A stretch of DNA of 64,000 nucleotides from Methanocella_A sp963769045 (GCA_963769045.1 CAVYKK010000029.1:62001-126000), one strand, 5' to 3'; numbered from the stretch's first letter, positions 45,648 through 54,537 are shown. The notes: generated by a model not told the origin, from the sequence alone. Numbers and translations are program-made.

Positions 45648-46828
45648 AGGCTTTCTCCGCCATTAGTAGCCTGATGGCATTCCCGAGACGCTCGATACCG
45701 ACGTCGATTGCGCCTGCGGTCGAGTTCGTGTAGTTCAGCCGCAGCGTGTTGTCGCCGCTGCCGTCTGCGTAAAATGCCTTGCCAGGCACAAAGGCCACCT
45801 TTTCCTTGATCGCGAGATCGAACAGCTCCACGGACGACACGCCTTCGGGCAGCGTCACCCAGAGGAACATGCCGCCTTCCGGCTTCGTGCACTGCACCCC
45901 TTCGGGGAAGTGTGCCTCGACGGCTTTGACCATGTGGTCGCGCTGCTCACGGTACAGCGCCTTGATCTTCCCGATATGTGAGTCGACGTCGTTATCGGCC
46001 ATGTACCGGTGCACGACCCGCTGGATGAAGTAGTTGGTATGCAGGTCCGTAGCCTGCTTGGCGACGATGACCTTGTCCATGATGTCGTCGGGCGCCACCA
46101 GCCAGCCCAGCCGCATGCCGGGGGACACGATCTTGGAGAATGAGCCCAGCAGGACCGAATTCTCCATCATCGACTTCACCGGGGGCAGGTCTTCGCCCAT
46201 GAACCGGATCTCGCCGTAGGGGTCGTCCTCGATGAAGACGACGCCATAGTCGTTGAGGAGACGGGCGACCTCCTGCCGCTTCTTCAGGGAGTATGTGATG
46301 CCTGTCGGGTTCTGGAAGTTCGGGACCGCATAGTACATCTTGATGCCCTCGTCCAGCTCCCGCTCCAGCGCCTCGAGGTCGGGCCCGTCATCCAGCAGCG
46401 GTATGGACCGGAACTGCGGCTCGTAGAGGCCGTAAGCCTGCAACGTCGCGAGATACGTCGGCCGCTCGACCAGCACCCGGTCGCCTTTGTTGATGAACAC
46501 CTTCCCGGTCAGGTCGATGCCCTGCTGCGAGCCGCTGGTGATCAGGATATCGTCCGGACTCACGTCCAGGCCACGTCTCGGCATACCGCTCCGCGATGAT
46601 CTCCCGGAGCGGCAGGTATCCTTCCGTGGTGCTGTACTGCAGTGCGTCCTTGCCGCTCTCCCGCAGCACCGCCTCGGCCGCCTGGGAAATTTCCAGGATC
46701 GGAAACGATGCCGGGTTGGGCAGTCCGCCGCCGAAGGAAATAATGGACGGGTCCTGCGTTACTTTCAATATCTCCCTTATGAAGGACTTGTGCACGCTGC
46801 CCATCCGGTCGGCGAAATTCGATTCCAT
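45634..46828 (-). pseudogene. PLP-dependent class I aminotransferase, broken by one +1 shift
   Basis: A fold-type I aminotransferase of the MocR/2-aminoadipate group, about 397 residues when joined. The first frame starts at ATG 46828 behind AGGAGGT and covers ISFGGGLPNPASFP to REIIAERYA. The second begins after a +1 shift near 46575 with RRGLDVSPDDILITSGSQQG. The PLP lysine is in LLGSFSKIVSPGMRLGW, and the substrate arginine is expected near the C-terminus (NTLRLNYTN). Without the shift the protein would end early. Substrate specificity cannot be read. Confidence 0.85.
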
Positions 46829-46920
46829 CCTGTCGTAACCTCCTATAGATTTGTAACTGGGATAATGCGTTGTCGAATAAAAATGTTTACCCGTACCTGT
46901 AGGGCAAGCACTATAAAAAT

Positions 46921-47039
46921 GCATTGGACACGAAGGGCACGGAGGCCACTAAGGGCACGAAGGATGCAAGCCTGTGGCAATACGTCACTTGCGCAACTTA
47001 GTGCCCTCCGTGGCCTTAGTGCCCTTTGTGTCCAATGCT
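46921..47039. repeat. Extended palindrome R2
   Basis: Left arm 46921-46960 (GCATTGGACACGAAGGGCAC and on) pairs with right arm 46997-47039, around a GCAAG/CTTGC inner stem. Arm words are GGGCACGGAGGCCACTAA. The right arm overlaps the end of the downstream amidotransferase gene and supplies its last seven codons and stop. Confidence 0.85.
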
Positions 47040-47723
47040 CATGCCATCCAGCAAGGTACAGAGCATCTGGTAATTCTCTTTCAGCTCTGCATCTTTGTGA
47101 AGTAAGTCTTCTTTCTTCTGCACGAACTTGCCCGGGGCCAGGTCGTCACTGTTGTTTTTCGCCAGCTTGTTGATGCCGTCGTCGGTCAGCTCAAGGTGGT
47201 ACTGGAGCCCAACGACACGGCCGTTGTCGTACTCGAAGGCCTGGTTCTCGTACGCCTCGCTGGAAGCCATCCGCTTTGCACCGGCAGGAATTGTGAACGT
47301 GTCGCCGTGCCAGTGGAAAGCAGTGAACTCATGGGGCAGCTTGCCGAATACGGGCGACTTCTTTGCCTCCGGGGCCAGGGAGACCTTGTACCAGCCGATC
47401 TCCTTCTGCGGGCCTTTTGTCACCTTGCCGCCCAGCACGTCGCTGATCAGCTGTGCGCCGAGGCAGACGCCCAGGACGCGCTTTTTATTTGCTATGGCAT
47501 CGGTGATGAACTGCTTCTCCCGGGCGAGGAACGGGTACTCTTTCTCCTCGTAGACGTTCATCGGGCCGCCCATGACGATCAGCCAGTCGAACCCGCCCAT
47601 ATCGGGGAATGCCTCGTCGTAGTAAAGCACGGTCTTGGTGAGCGTGTGCCCGTTCTTCTTCGCCCAGGCCTCGATGTTGCCTGCGTTCTCGTAGGGCACG
47701 TGCTGGATGTAATGCAACCTCAT
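47016..47723 (-). CDS. Class I glutamine amidotransferase domain protein (GMP-synthase-like)
   Basis: A 235-residue stand-alone GATase1 domain. The nucleophile is in VLGVCLGAQLISDVLGG, and the His/Glu pair appears as GLQYHLELTD, close to the FHPE-type motif. Its synthetase partner is not present, so the amination target is unknown; small cytosolic members also include glutamyl-peptide hydrolases. The last residues (SIGHKGH) are encoded within palindrome R2, so the repeat has extended or replaced the native C-terminus. Confidence 0.9.
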   Translation of the reverse strand: MRLHYIQHVPYENAGNIEAWAKKNGHTLTKTVLYYDEAFPDMGGFDWLIVMGGPMNVYEEKEYPFLAREKQFITDAIANKKRVLGVCLGAQLISDVLGGKVTKGPQKEIGWYKVSLAPEAKKSPVFGKLPHEFTAFHWHGDTFTIPAGAKRMASSEAYENQAFEYDNGRVVGLQYHLELTDDGINKLAKNNSDDLAPGKFVQKKEDLLHKDAELKENYQMLCTLLDGMSIGHKGH

Positions 47724-47805
47724 AGTAACCCCTTGGTAAGACGATTAATAACCTACCAGCGTATATGTCGATACATAAAATAAGTACTTTTAGCCTGACA
47801 GAAAG

Positions 47806-48012
47806 CTACCAAAAAAACCAGGAAGAGATCGCCAGGACAAAAGATGCCAGGGATTTCATGATATTCAAGAAGCCCAGGGTCTAAACAAATGTCATTTTCC
47901 ATGTTACTGGTTTTTGGTACCTGGCGACTCTTCCTGACGGCTTGGCCTGCCTGGCAACTTAAAAATTAAAAAAATCTTGGCGCCCCTGGCGTTCCCTGGC
48001 GACCCTGGCGTT
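47806..48012. repeat. Extended palindrome R3 with CCTGGCG words
   Basis: TACCAAAAAAACCAGGAAGA and following bases (47807 onward, with GATCGCCAGG) pair with ACTGGTTTTTGGTACCTGGC and GACTCTTCCTG near 47906-47938. Further CCTGGCG/CCCTGGCGT words continue to 48012. It fills the 320-base gap between the amidotransferase and PhzF genes, where no gene is seen. Confidence 0.75.
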
Positions 48013-48045
48013 TAAAAACGGTTCCGAGTGTTCCGGTTCACATGC

Positions 48046-48921
48046 CTATACAAGCTCGCCGCGAGCGACAAGCACGGCTCTGCCCCCGACATGCACCTCG
48101 ATCGTCTCGCCCGCCTGTTTTGCCCGCAGGCGTAGCAGTGACGGCCGTCCTATCTCGTAGCCTTGCTCGGCTTTCACGTCAAGGGTGCTGTCGCCGAAAT
48201 AATTGTATTTGGAGAGGTATCCGGCGAGACACCCGTTGGCGCTGCCGGTGGCCGGGTCTTCGGGAACGCTGGGGTAATAGGTGAAAACACGGACGCTCAG
48301 GTCGTTGCCCTTGTTCCGCGGCTCAGTCGTGAAGAACAATAGCGTGATGATGCCGTACTTCTCGTAAAGGCGGTCCATCGCCTCCTGGCTCCGCCTGGCA
48401 TTGCGCAGCGCACCCGTGGCTTTCAACGGCACGATGGTGGCCGGGAGGCCGGTCGATACTTCCTGTACAGGGAAGCGATCGTCAATGTCGCTGGTGCTTA
48501 TCCCGATCGCTTCCACAAACTCTTCGGGCTTAAAAGTCCTGCCGAAGACGGGCGGGTTTTGTTTCATCCAGAGCACGCCGTCGCTGTCGACGCTCACGGG
48601 TATCGGCCCGACCTTCAGGTTCAGCGTCATGGCCTTTACGGGTTTCCGGATGATCTCATGAATGATGGCATATGCGGTGCCGATGGTCGGGTGCCCGGCA
48701 AAGGGGAGCTCCTCCTCGGGCGTGAATATCCGGACATCATAGCCACCGTCACGCGGCTTGTCCGAGAGGATGAAGGTCGTCTCAGAGAAGTGCATGTCGT
48801 TGGCTATCTTTTGCATCGTGTCTGTGTCGATATCTGCGGCATTGCGTATGACGGCAAGCTGGTTGCCCGCGTATTTCTCCTCGGCGAACACGTCAAGCAT
48901 ATAGTACGGATGTGCGGCCAT
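48046..48921 (-). CDS. PhzF-family isomerase/epimerase-like protein
   Basis: A 291-residue two-domain PhzF protein (diaminopimelate-epimerase fold). Signatures are YYMLDVFAEEKYAGNQLAV with the catalytic Glu region, FTPEEELPFAGHPTIGTA, and DPATGSANGCLAGYL. The family includes isomerases of small organic acids; the substrate is unknown. ATG 48921 follows GGGTTAC. The frame continues upstream to 49056 but overlaps a remnant gene there. Normal length, no defects. Confidence 0.92.
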   Translation of the reverse strand: MAAHPYYMLDVFAEEKYAGNQLAVIRNAADIDTDTMQKIANDMHFSETTFILSDKPRDGGYDVRIFTPEEELPFAGHPTIGTAYAIIHEIIRKPVKAMTLNLKVGPIPVSVDSDGVLWMKQNPPVFGRTFKPEEFVEAIGISTSDIDDRFPVQEVSTGLPATIVPLKATGALRNARRSQEAMDRLYEKYGIITLLFFTTEPRNKGNDLSVRVFTYYPSVPEDPATGSANGCLAGYLSKYNYFGDSTLDVKAEQGYEIGRPSLLRLRAKQAGETIEVHVGGRAVLVARGELV

Positions 48922-48956
48922 GCTGTAACCCTTCAGTGAGAAGAAGCCGCAAACCG

Positions 48957-49085
48957 TTAATGCTTTCGCACGGAGGCCAGGACTGCCTCGAACACTTCGA
49001 GCGCATCGAAGAGGCGCATGTCCGAAGGGATGCAGTCCCTGCAATACAGACCGCAATACGCGGTGAATCTCTCGTCCCCGGGCAT
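48957..49085 (-). pseudogene. N-terminal remnant of a DUF3795-type cysteine protein
   Basis: A 42-codon frame starts at ATG 49085 and reads MPGDERFTAYCGLYCRDCIP, then SDMRLFDALEVFEAVLASVRKH and a stop. YCGLYCRDC is the typical start of DUF3795 proteins, which are usually at least 100 residues. The rest is missing and the PhzF gene begins 36 bases on, so it looks like a truncation, possibly linked to the neighbouring palindrome R4. Confidence 0.55.
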
Positions 49086-49190
49086 AGATAGAAGTAATGA
49101 TTAAAGGCCTTCAAGTATTTTACCTGCGCTACAATCTATCGAATTAGAATTAAAGCCTTAGACATTCCGGAAATGTTGTATGCAATGAGA

Positions 49191-49313
49191 AGGCATCATA
49201 CACGAAGGCCACAAAGGCCACAAAGGCCACGAGGTCCTTTTTATCAATGGGCTTCCATGAACCTTTTTAAACGTACGTTGTGGCCATTGTGGCCTTCGTG
49301 TCAGGTGCCTTTT
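49191..49313. repeat. Extended palindrome R4
   Basis: Left arm 49192-49233 contains CACGAAGGCCACAAAGGCCA; right arm 49276-49312 contains TGTGGCCATTGTGGCCTTCG. The loop has CCTTTTTATC and AACCTTTTTA. The right flank CAGCCTGTACAAAAAGATAT matches the flank of R1. It occupies the gap between PhzF and GNAT genes. Confidence 0.85.
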
Positions 49314-49432
49314 CAGCCTGTACAAAAAGATATGCAAATAACTATATCACGACTCACGCGCTTTCCGGGGTCGAATCCGTGTGAGGCGTGAGCTACTATC
49401 GCCATCCTGATTGGTGTGAAATGATCCGGAGG

Positions 49433-49900
49433 TTACCCGCAGTTGCGCTGGAGCAATACTGCATCCCGCAGCTTCCCCGATGCGACGCCCGCCTTCTGGA
49501 GCATGCCTATGGCTCGGAAGCCACAGCTCTTATGCAATAGCAATGCAGGCACGTTCTGCGGCACGATGCCGGTAAGCAAAGCGGTGATACCGCTGCGGGC
49601 CGACTGGCCTGCAGCCGCGTCGAGCAGCGCCCGGCCCACGCCGATGCGCCGGTAGTCCGGCTTTACGAATACGCTGACACTGGCCGCGGTCGCCCGGGAC
49701 GGATCGTCCGCCGGCTGCACGACAGCCCAGCCGACCACTTTGCCACCTGCCCTCGCCACCAGATTGCGGCCCGACGCGAGATTCATACCGGCCGGGTCAT
49801 CCGACTCCATTACAAGATCGCCGGCGTCCACACCTTCCCGGAAAATGGAAAGGACTTCGCCGTAGTCCTCCAGCGACATGTTGTCAATGGACATTTCCAT
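49433..49900 (-). CDS. GNAT-family N-acetyltransferase
   Basis: A 155-residue acetyltransferase resembling phosphinothricin acetyltransferases. The acetyl-CoA motif A is VKPDYRRIGVGRALLDAAAG, and the C-terminal HKSCGFRAIGMLQKAGVASG is typical. The substrate is a small amine that cannot be specified. It stands alone between palindromes R4 and R5. ATG 49900 is preferred; an ATG two codons on is equally possible. Confidence 0.9.
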   Translation of the reverse strand: MEMSIDNMSLEDYGEVLSIFREGVDAGDLVMESDDPAGMNLASGRNLVARAGGKVVGWAVVQPADDPSRATAASVSVFVKPDYRRIGVGRALLDAAAGQSARSGITALLTGIVPQNVPALLLHKSCGFRAIGMLQKAGVASGKLRDAVLLQRNCG

Positions 49901-50012
49901 GCACGATTCCCCGGGCGATCAATGTGATACGGTCGCATTTCGTTTATCCTTATTTTCCACGACGAAGGCTGGCCTGTTTCCCCCGCCACAGTGACCACGC
50001 ATGTTGGTATTT

Positions 50013-50168
50013 ATTTGTACAGGCTGGCCGGCACCTGACACAACGTACACTACGTACACAACGTACACGACGTTAAATAACAAGGCTACGCGGGCCATTA
50101 CCGGTAAAACGTTGTGTACGTCGTGTACGTCGTGTATGTAGTGCTAAGTGCCGGCTGAGCGTACAAAA
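50013..50168. repeat. Extended palindrome R5 with ACGTACAC words
   Basis: Outer arms TTTGTACAGGCTGGCCGGCA and its near complement (TGCCGGCTGAGCGTACAAAA, to 50168) surround inner arms built from CGTACAC words (50041-50074) and TGTACGTCG words (50109-50141). The right flank continues CATTTCACGAATAACT, similar to R1 and R4. Confidence 0.8.
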
Positions 50169-50270
50169 CATTTCACGAATAACTTTGCTCTGTGTTGAAT
50201 ACCGTGAGCATATGCAAGATTCCACGGGTGGCAATACACGAAGGCCGAGAAATAATACGTTAAAGGCCTT

Positions 50271-50450
50271 TCAGGGCTTCAGTGTCTCGATGGTCACTTT
50301 CACTCGTTTGCCCTCGAATTTTCCGAACGCTCCGGGGAGAACGTCCATGAGGCTCTCCTCGTCCCCCGACTCGTCTGGCACCATGAGCCTGGGCCTGGTA
50401 TTGAAACCGCACTTCTTGATCTCCACGATCCCTGTAACTGATGACTTCAT
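50271..50450 (-). CDS. Small conserved-looking protein
   Basis: A 59-residue protein, MKSSVTGIVEIKKCGFNTRP and on, with beta-rich pattern and the tail GKFEGKRVKVTIETLKP. I do not recognise it. The frame extends upstream to 50528 with a hydrophobic segment (PPIIPLIAGIV), so a membrane-anchored form starting at 50528 or at the ATG 50504 is possible. No clear ribosome site decides the start. Confidence 0.5.
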   Translation of the reverse strand: MKSSVTGIVEIKKCGFNTRPRLMVPDESGDEESLMDVLPGAFGKFEGKRVKVTIETLKP

Positions 50451-50619
50451 GACAATCCCGGCAATCAGAGGTATGATCGGTGGAATCATTAAGCTATTCT
50501 GCATTTCAGCCCGGTATCCGATATGCACCCAGCCCGTATCGGGACTTCCCGGCGGCCGGCCATCGCCACCTTTTTAAATCATCACGTCAAGATAGGTATC
50601 ATCAGACGGAGTGTAAAAC

Positions 50620-50724
50620 ATGACACAGGCATTCGAGCTACTCATCATAATAGCGGTTACGGGAGTCGTTGCGACCATCGTCGCCTTCGGGGCGCTTGAG
50701 CTCCTCTCGATCCATAAAAAGTAA
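50620..50724 (+). CDS. Single-pass membrane microprotein (34 aa)
   Basis: A 34-residue frame, MTQAFELLIIIAVTGVVATI then VAFGALELLSIHKK, that is one transmembrane helix with a basic C-terminus. GGAGTG at 50608-50613 is six bases before the ATG, which is a good ribosome site. It is followed closely by two hairpins at 50740-50789. Function is unknown; the composition and start context make it likely real. Confidence 0.6.
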   Translation: MTQAFELLIIIAVTGVVATIVAFGALELLSIHKK

Positions 50725-50739
50725 GGCAGGCTGTCAACA

Positions 50740-50789
50740 GACGACATTATGATGTCGTCAAACGTCAGCAAACTGTCGTCGAACGACAG
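50740..50789. repeat. Two adjacent perfect hairpins with GTCGTC stems
   Basis: GACGACATTATGATGTCGTC (50740-50759) is a perfect palindromic stem with a 4-base loop. CTGTCGT (50773-50779) and ACGACAG (50783-50789) form a second stem. They may end the microprotein transcript; a T-rich stretch follows at about 50806-50822. Confidence 0.7.
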
Positions 50790-50949
50790 CATTTGATCTA
50801 TCAGTCATTTTTTGCCCTCTTTTATCATTCTAATCCCGATTAGGGGTTTACAATTTGTTTAGCAGTGAATTTTGCCGTATTTCATTTTAACGGTCGCAAA
50901 TGTTCAACGCAGCAGTTGTCTCACAGTACTGTGAAGGAGGAATTCCAGA

Positions 50950-51204
50950 GTGTTTAGGAAACTGTTAGCAGGAGCGGGGATCGCCGCGGCAGCCGTGGCT
51001 GCGCTGCCGGCAAGCGCATGCGCCGAGACGGCCATCGGCGGCCTGGGCTGCGGGGTCGGGAGCGTTGGCGGTGGCATCGGCTGTGGTCTGGGCACGGGCA
51101 TTATCGGGGGCCTGGGCTGCGGCATCGGATACGGTCTCGGCTGCGTTGGCTTCGGCCTGGGGATAAGCCTGCCGTACTGGGGGATGCCCTGGAGCTGGTG
51201 GTAA
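50950..51204 (+). CDS. Small secreted glycine/cysteine-rich protein
   Basis: An 84-residue protein starting with GTG 50950, ten bases after AGGAGG. A signal peptide (MFRKLLAGAGIAAAAVAALP, then ASACAE) leads to a mature part of GLGCG-type repeats (GGLGCGVGSVGGGIGCGLGT and more) with four evenly spaced cysteines, ending in WGMPWSWW. It could be a surface glycine-rich protein or a secreted peptide; the bacteriocin-like look is only a guess. A hairpin terminator follows immediately. Confidence 0.78.
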   Translation: MFRKLLAGAGIAAAAVAALPASACAETAIGGLGCGVGSVGGGIGCGLGTGIIGGLGCGIGYGLGCVGFGLGISLPYWGMPWSWW

Positions 51205-51208
51205 ACGG

Positions 51209-51235
51209 GTCGGGGCAGTGCTCCGACACTTTTTT
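51209..51235 (+). terminator. Terminator of the Gly/Cys-rich protein gene
   Basis: GTCGG (51209-51213) pairs with CCGAC (51223-51227), with an inner GCA/TGC, then six T (51230-51235). Confidence 0.75.
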
Positions 51236-51637
51236 AATAAGCATTAGTTAAATACGTCATCCGGATTGAACGGGCGTAAGGTTCTGGGAAGTCTGAGGGT
51301 ATTCAGGCGTTCCTGAACAAGCCGTGAAAAGTCGGAAATTGAATATGACAATTAGGAGCAGATTGTGACGACTAAGCGGTATAAAGATTTAGAAGTTTGC
51401 GCTCAGCAGTGGGGGGGTATATGATTAGTTTTAGCTTCATTGCGCATGTCCAACAATCATTGCAGGATATTTAAAGGTTGTATAACAATCCGTCAACAGT
51501 TCTGTAAAGTTGGCGGGTACTAAGAGAGGCTGTCAAATGTCGGGTGTTAAGCTGTATCAAGTAACTGCTATTACCTCAATTGCTGAAGACTTGACAGGAA
51601 CATAAACACTAAATATTATTGTGTAACTGCTATAGGT
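51236..51637. other. AT-rich intergenic region, no gene seen
   Basis: No convincing frame was found; the longest with a ribosome-like GGGGGGG start is 17 codons (ATG 51421). CGTGAAAAGTCGG at 51323-51335 reappears inverted at 53445-53456. TTCTGTAAAGTTGGCGGG near 51519 resembles the 3' end of the RCC1 gene near 54497. Confidence 0.5.
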
Positions 51638-52759
51638 ATGCCGGCGGAAGTTGAGGTTAATAAGACAGGTGCTGAGGTCAGGGCTCTGTCGAAAACGGCC
51701 TCGACGTCACGGATTTATTTTTTGGATAACCTCAAAGTGTTGCTTACCGCCCTGGTCGTGTTCCATCATGCAGCCCAGCCCTATGGCCCGGGCGGAGGCT
51801 GGCCCATAGTTTCGGATTCCAATAGTACACTCGACATGATCGTCCTCGGCATCTTCATGGCCGTGAACATGTCTTTCTTCATGGGCCTCTTCTTCATGAT
51901 TTCCGCCTACTTCGTGCCGTCATCCTTAGAGAGAAAAGGCGCAGCCATATTCATGAAAGACCGGCTGGTAAAGCTGGGCGTGCCGATACTGGTATGCATG
52001 TTCGCGGTCTTCCCTGCGATGGGCTATCTGCTGACAGGCCGGCTGGAAATCGGCCTTGGACACCTGTGGTTCCTCGAGGTGTTGCTGGTCTTCTCGGCAG
52101 TCTACGCAGCCTGCTGGCTGATAAAAAGGCCTGCTTCAAAGGCAAAGAAGGCCTTCCCGGGTACCGGGGCCATCGTGGCCTTTGCCGTGACCATGGCGCT
52201 CATATCTTTCGTCGTGAGGATCGTAGCGCCCATCAACTACTGGGTGCCACCGGGCCTGTTCGAGCCGTTCCACCTTACCGAGTATGTTATGCTCTTTGCC
52301 GCAGGTATCATCGCTTACAGGGAAGGATGGATTAACGCAATTCCCAAAGCCGCAGCAAAGCTATGGTCGAGAGTCACAATTCTAATGGTAATATTGCTAC
52401 TGGTCATCGGTGCAGCGACTGACAGTTCGCAATTCGACGGGGGCTTGACGATAGCGTCCCTTCTCGGCTCGCTCTGGGAAGCTTTCATGTGCGTAAGCAT
52501 GTGCATCGCTTTGCTGGCATTATTCAAGAACCGGTTCAATTCGCAGAGCCCTGTTACGAAGGCGCTGGCGGATAATGCATTCACTGTCTATCTGATACAC
52601 ATTCCGATTGTCATCTTCCTGCAGTATCTGCTGATCGGGGTATCGATAGACCCGCTCATCAAGTTCGTCATCGCCGGGGCCCTGGGCGTCATACTGTCGT
52701 TCGCCGTCAGCCACTATATGATAAGGCAGCTGCCATATGTAAGATATGTACTGGGATAA
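51638..52759 (+). CDS. Acyltransferase 3 family membrane protein
   Basis: A 373-residue integral membrane O-acyltransferase with about ten hydrophobic segments. The N-terminal motif RIYFLDNLKVLLTALVVFHH carries the conserved His, and a later LGHLWFLEVLLVFSA is typical. Such enzymes acylate sugars or surface glycans. The segment is AT-richer than the surroundings, and the neighbours (ICMT-like, RCC1) are also accessory-type genes. The first 25 residues are hydrophilic, so a later start cannot be excluded. Confidence 0.88.
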   Translation: MPAEVEVNKTGAEVRALSKTASTSRIYFLDNLKVLLTALVVFHHAAQPYGPGGGWPIVSDSNSTLDMIVLGIFMAVNMSFFMGLFFMISAYFVPSSLERKGAAIFMKDRLVKLGVPILVCMFAVFPAMGYLLTGRLEIGLGHLWFLEVLLVFSAVYAACWLIKRPASKAKKAFPGTGAIVAFAVTMALISFVVRIVAPINYWVPPGLFEPFHLTEYVMLFAAGIIAYREGWINAIPKAAAKLWSRVTILMVILLLVIGAATDSSQFDGGLTIASLLGSLWEAFMCVSMCIALLALFKNRFNSQSPVTKALADNAFTVYLIHIPIVIFLQYLLIGVSIDPLIKFVIAGALGVILSFAVSHYMIRQLPYVRYVLG

Positions 52760-52802
52760 TAACAAAACTATTTAGGCAATAATTGCACGATGAATTCTAG
52801 TT

Positions 52803-53390
52803 ATGCCGTTAGTTCTTACAAGCTTTGAAACAATCCTGCTAGAGTCATTAGTTTTGCTCTGGCTTTTGCTTGAGATCGTAGGCGGCGGCATTATCCCGAT
52901 GCTACGACGTAGTGGCGGGGCTATAAAGAGTAAGGATAGCGGTTCAAAACTGTTAATATCTGCGTCGTTATTCGTCTCAGTCTACATTGCGATCATGCTC
53001 ATCAATAATAATATCGCCATGCTGCCAAACTGGTTCTTCTATCACGGGGCCTCTCTAATGGTTATTGGCCTACTCGTGCGGCAATGGGCTATTTTTACTC
53101 TCGGGCGTTTCTTCACGACAACCGTAAGTGTGCAAAAGAACCAGAAGGTAGTGGATTACGGCCCATATCGATACATTCGCCATCCAGCATATTCGGGATT
53201 GCTCATATTCGGCATCGGAATGGTTATCGCGCTACAATCATGGGGCGGAATTCTCGTAATGTTAGTAATATTCGGTATAGCTATCGGATACCGTATACAT
53301 GTCGAAGAAAAGGTCCTGGTCTCGGAACTCGGTGACGATTATATCCGGTACATGAAGAGGACGAAACGATTAATACCCTTGGTATTTTAA
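52803..53390 (+). CDS. ICMT/PEMT-like membrane methyltransferase
   Basis: A 195-residue membrane protein with about five helices. The C-terminal motif QKVVDYGPYRYIRHPAYSGL, then EEKVLVSELGDDYIRYMKRT, is the S-adenosylmethionine-binding signature of isoprenylcysteine and phospholipid methyltransferases. The physiological target in archaea is unknown; lipid methylation is plausible. It starts 43 bases after the acyltransferase stop, probably in one transcript. Confidence 0.88.
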   Translation: MPLVLTSFETILLESLVLLWLLLEIVGGGIIPMLRRSGGAIKSKDSGSKLLISASLFVSVYIAIMLINNNIAMLPNWFFYHGASLMVIGLLVRQWAIFTLGRFFTTTVSVQKNQKVVDYGPYRYIRHPAYSGLLIFGIGMVIALQSWGGILVMLVIFGIAIGYRIHVEEKVLVSELGDDYIRYMKRTKRLIPLVF

Positions 53391-53500
53391 TTCTTTTTTG
53401 TCAGTCTCCCGTTTTTTACCGCCTTTTCAAGAATGGTAAGGCCCCCGACTTTTCACAACTTTGTCAGGCATCCCTTAACCCCCTTAGGCGTCACAAAACC

Positions 53501-53573
53501 GCACGTCAGGCACTGGTGAAACAACGGTTGGTGAAAACAGTTGGTAAAAAGGTTGACAGAACCTTAATAATAA
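53501..53573. repeat. Left inverted repeat flanking the RCC1 gene
   Basis: It contains GGCACTGGTGAAACAACGGT, TGGTGAAAACAGTTGG, TAAAAAGG and TTGACAGAACC. The reverse complement of 54529-54617 carries the same blocks in the same order, with about 30 extra bases in the middle. Confidence 0.8.
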
Positions 53574-53603
53574 AATAGGTCTTGTGTTCAAGGAGGTAAA
53601 AAC

Positions 53604-54524
53604 ATGGATTACATTTCACCGAAAGAAGCGGCGTTAAACGTGAAACGGTGGCCTAAAGATACCATAGCGGCGGGTCGTCGTCATACCGTTGCTCTTAAAT
53701 CTGACGGAACGGTGGTGGCCGTGGGTGATAATAGAAAGGGCCAATGCAATGTAGAAGATTGGCGTAATATAGTAGCGGTCGCGGCTGGTAATGTTCATAT
53801 GGCGACGAACACGGGGAATTCTCATACCGTCGGGCTTAAACCTGACGGCACGGTGGCGGCTGTGGGTTGGAATAAGCATGGCCAGTGCAATGTAAGCGAC
53901 TGGCGTGATATTGTGGTGGTTGCGGTGGGGTGGCGTTGTACCTTCGGGCTCAAATCGGACGGTACAGTGGTTGCCGTGGGCCGAAATAATGAAGGCCAAT
54001 GTGACGTAAGCGACTGGCGGGATGTTGTGGCAGTCACGGCGGGTGACTGGCATACTGTCGGGCTTAAATCGGACGGCGGGGTGATGGCTGTGGGTAATAA
54101 TATGAACGGCCAATGCAATGTAAGCGACTGGCGCGATATAGTGGCAGTTGCGGCAGGTTACATTCATACCGTCGGCCTTAAATCGGACGGCACGGTGACA
54201 GCGGTTGGTTTGAAAAATGGTGACCAATACAACGTAAGCGACTGGCACGACATAGAGGCGATAGCGACGGGTAGTTATCATACCGTCGGCCTTAAATCGG
54301 ATGGTACTGTATTGGCTGTGGGTTGGAATGAGCAAGGCCAATGCGACGTAAGCGATTGGCAGGATGTAGTGGAGATTGCGGCGGGTTGCGCTCATACCGT
54401 CGGGCTTAAATGGGACGGCACGGTGGTTGCTGTTGGCGATAATGAATATGGCCAATGCGATGTAAGCGACTGGCGCGACATCCAACTGCCCGGATTCTGT
54501 CAAGTTGGCGGGGGCAACCCTTGA
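53604..54524 (+). CDS. RCC1-type repeat (beta-propeller) protein
   Basis: A 306-residue protein made of seven tandem repeats of about 38 residues with the pattern HTVGLKSDGTVVAVG, GQCNVSDWRDIVAVAAG. This is the seven-bladed RCC1/BLIP-II propeller. There is no signal peptide or extra domain, so it is probably a cytosolic binding protein. At DNA level it is a tandem repeat of about 114 bp that can change copy number by recombination. An AGGAGG ribosome site at 53590-53595 precedes ATG 53604. Flanking inverted repeats suggest a mobile cassette. Confidence 0.9.
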   Translation: MDYISPKEAALNVKRWPKDTIAAGRRHTVALKSDGTVVAVGDNRKGQCNVEDWRNIVAVAAGNVHMATNTGNSHTVGLKPDGTVAAVGWNKHGQCNVSDWRDIVVVAVGWRCTFGLKSDGTVVAVGRNNEGQCDVSDWRDVVAVTAGDWHTVGLKSDGGVMAVGNNMNGQCNVSDWRDIVAVAAGYIHTVGLKSDGTVTAVGLKNGDQYNVSDWHDIEAIATGSYHTVGLKSDGTVLAVGWNEQGQCDVSDWQDVVEIAAGCAHTVGLKWDGTVVAVGDNEYGQCDVSDWRDIQLPGFCQVGGGNP

Positions 54525-54537
54525 CAGAACCTTTTTT
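54495..54537 (+). terminator. Terminator of the RCC1 gene
   Basis: TTCTGTCAAG (54496-54505) pairs with CTTGACAGAA (about 54520-54529), with inner GTTG/CAAC pairs, followed by CC and six T (to 54537). It overlaps the last codons and the start of the right inverted repeat. Confidence 0.75.

Noticed and set aside
49351..49393. tRNA-like stretch with GGGGTCGAATCCG between CTCACGC and GCGTGAG
   Set aside because: Only the T-loop-like word and one stem are present; there is no anticodon or D arm, and the T-stem does not pair. At most a tRNA-derived fragment.
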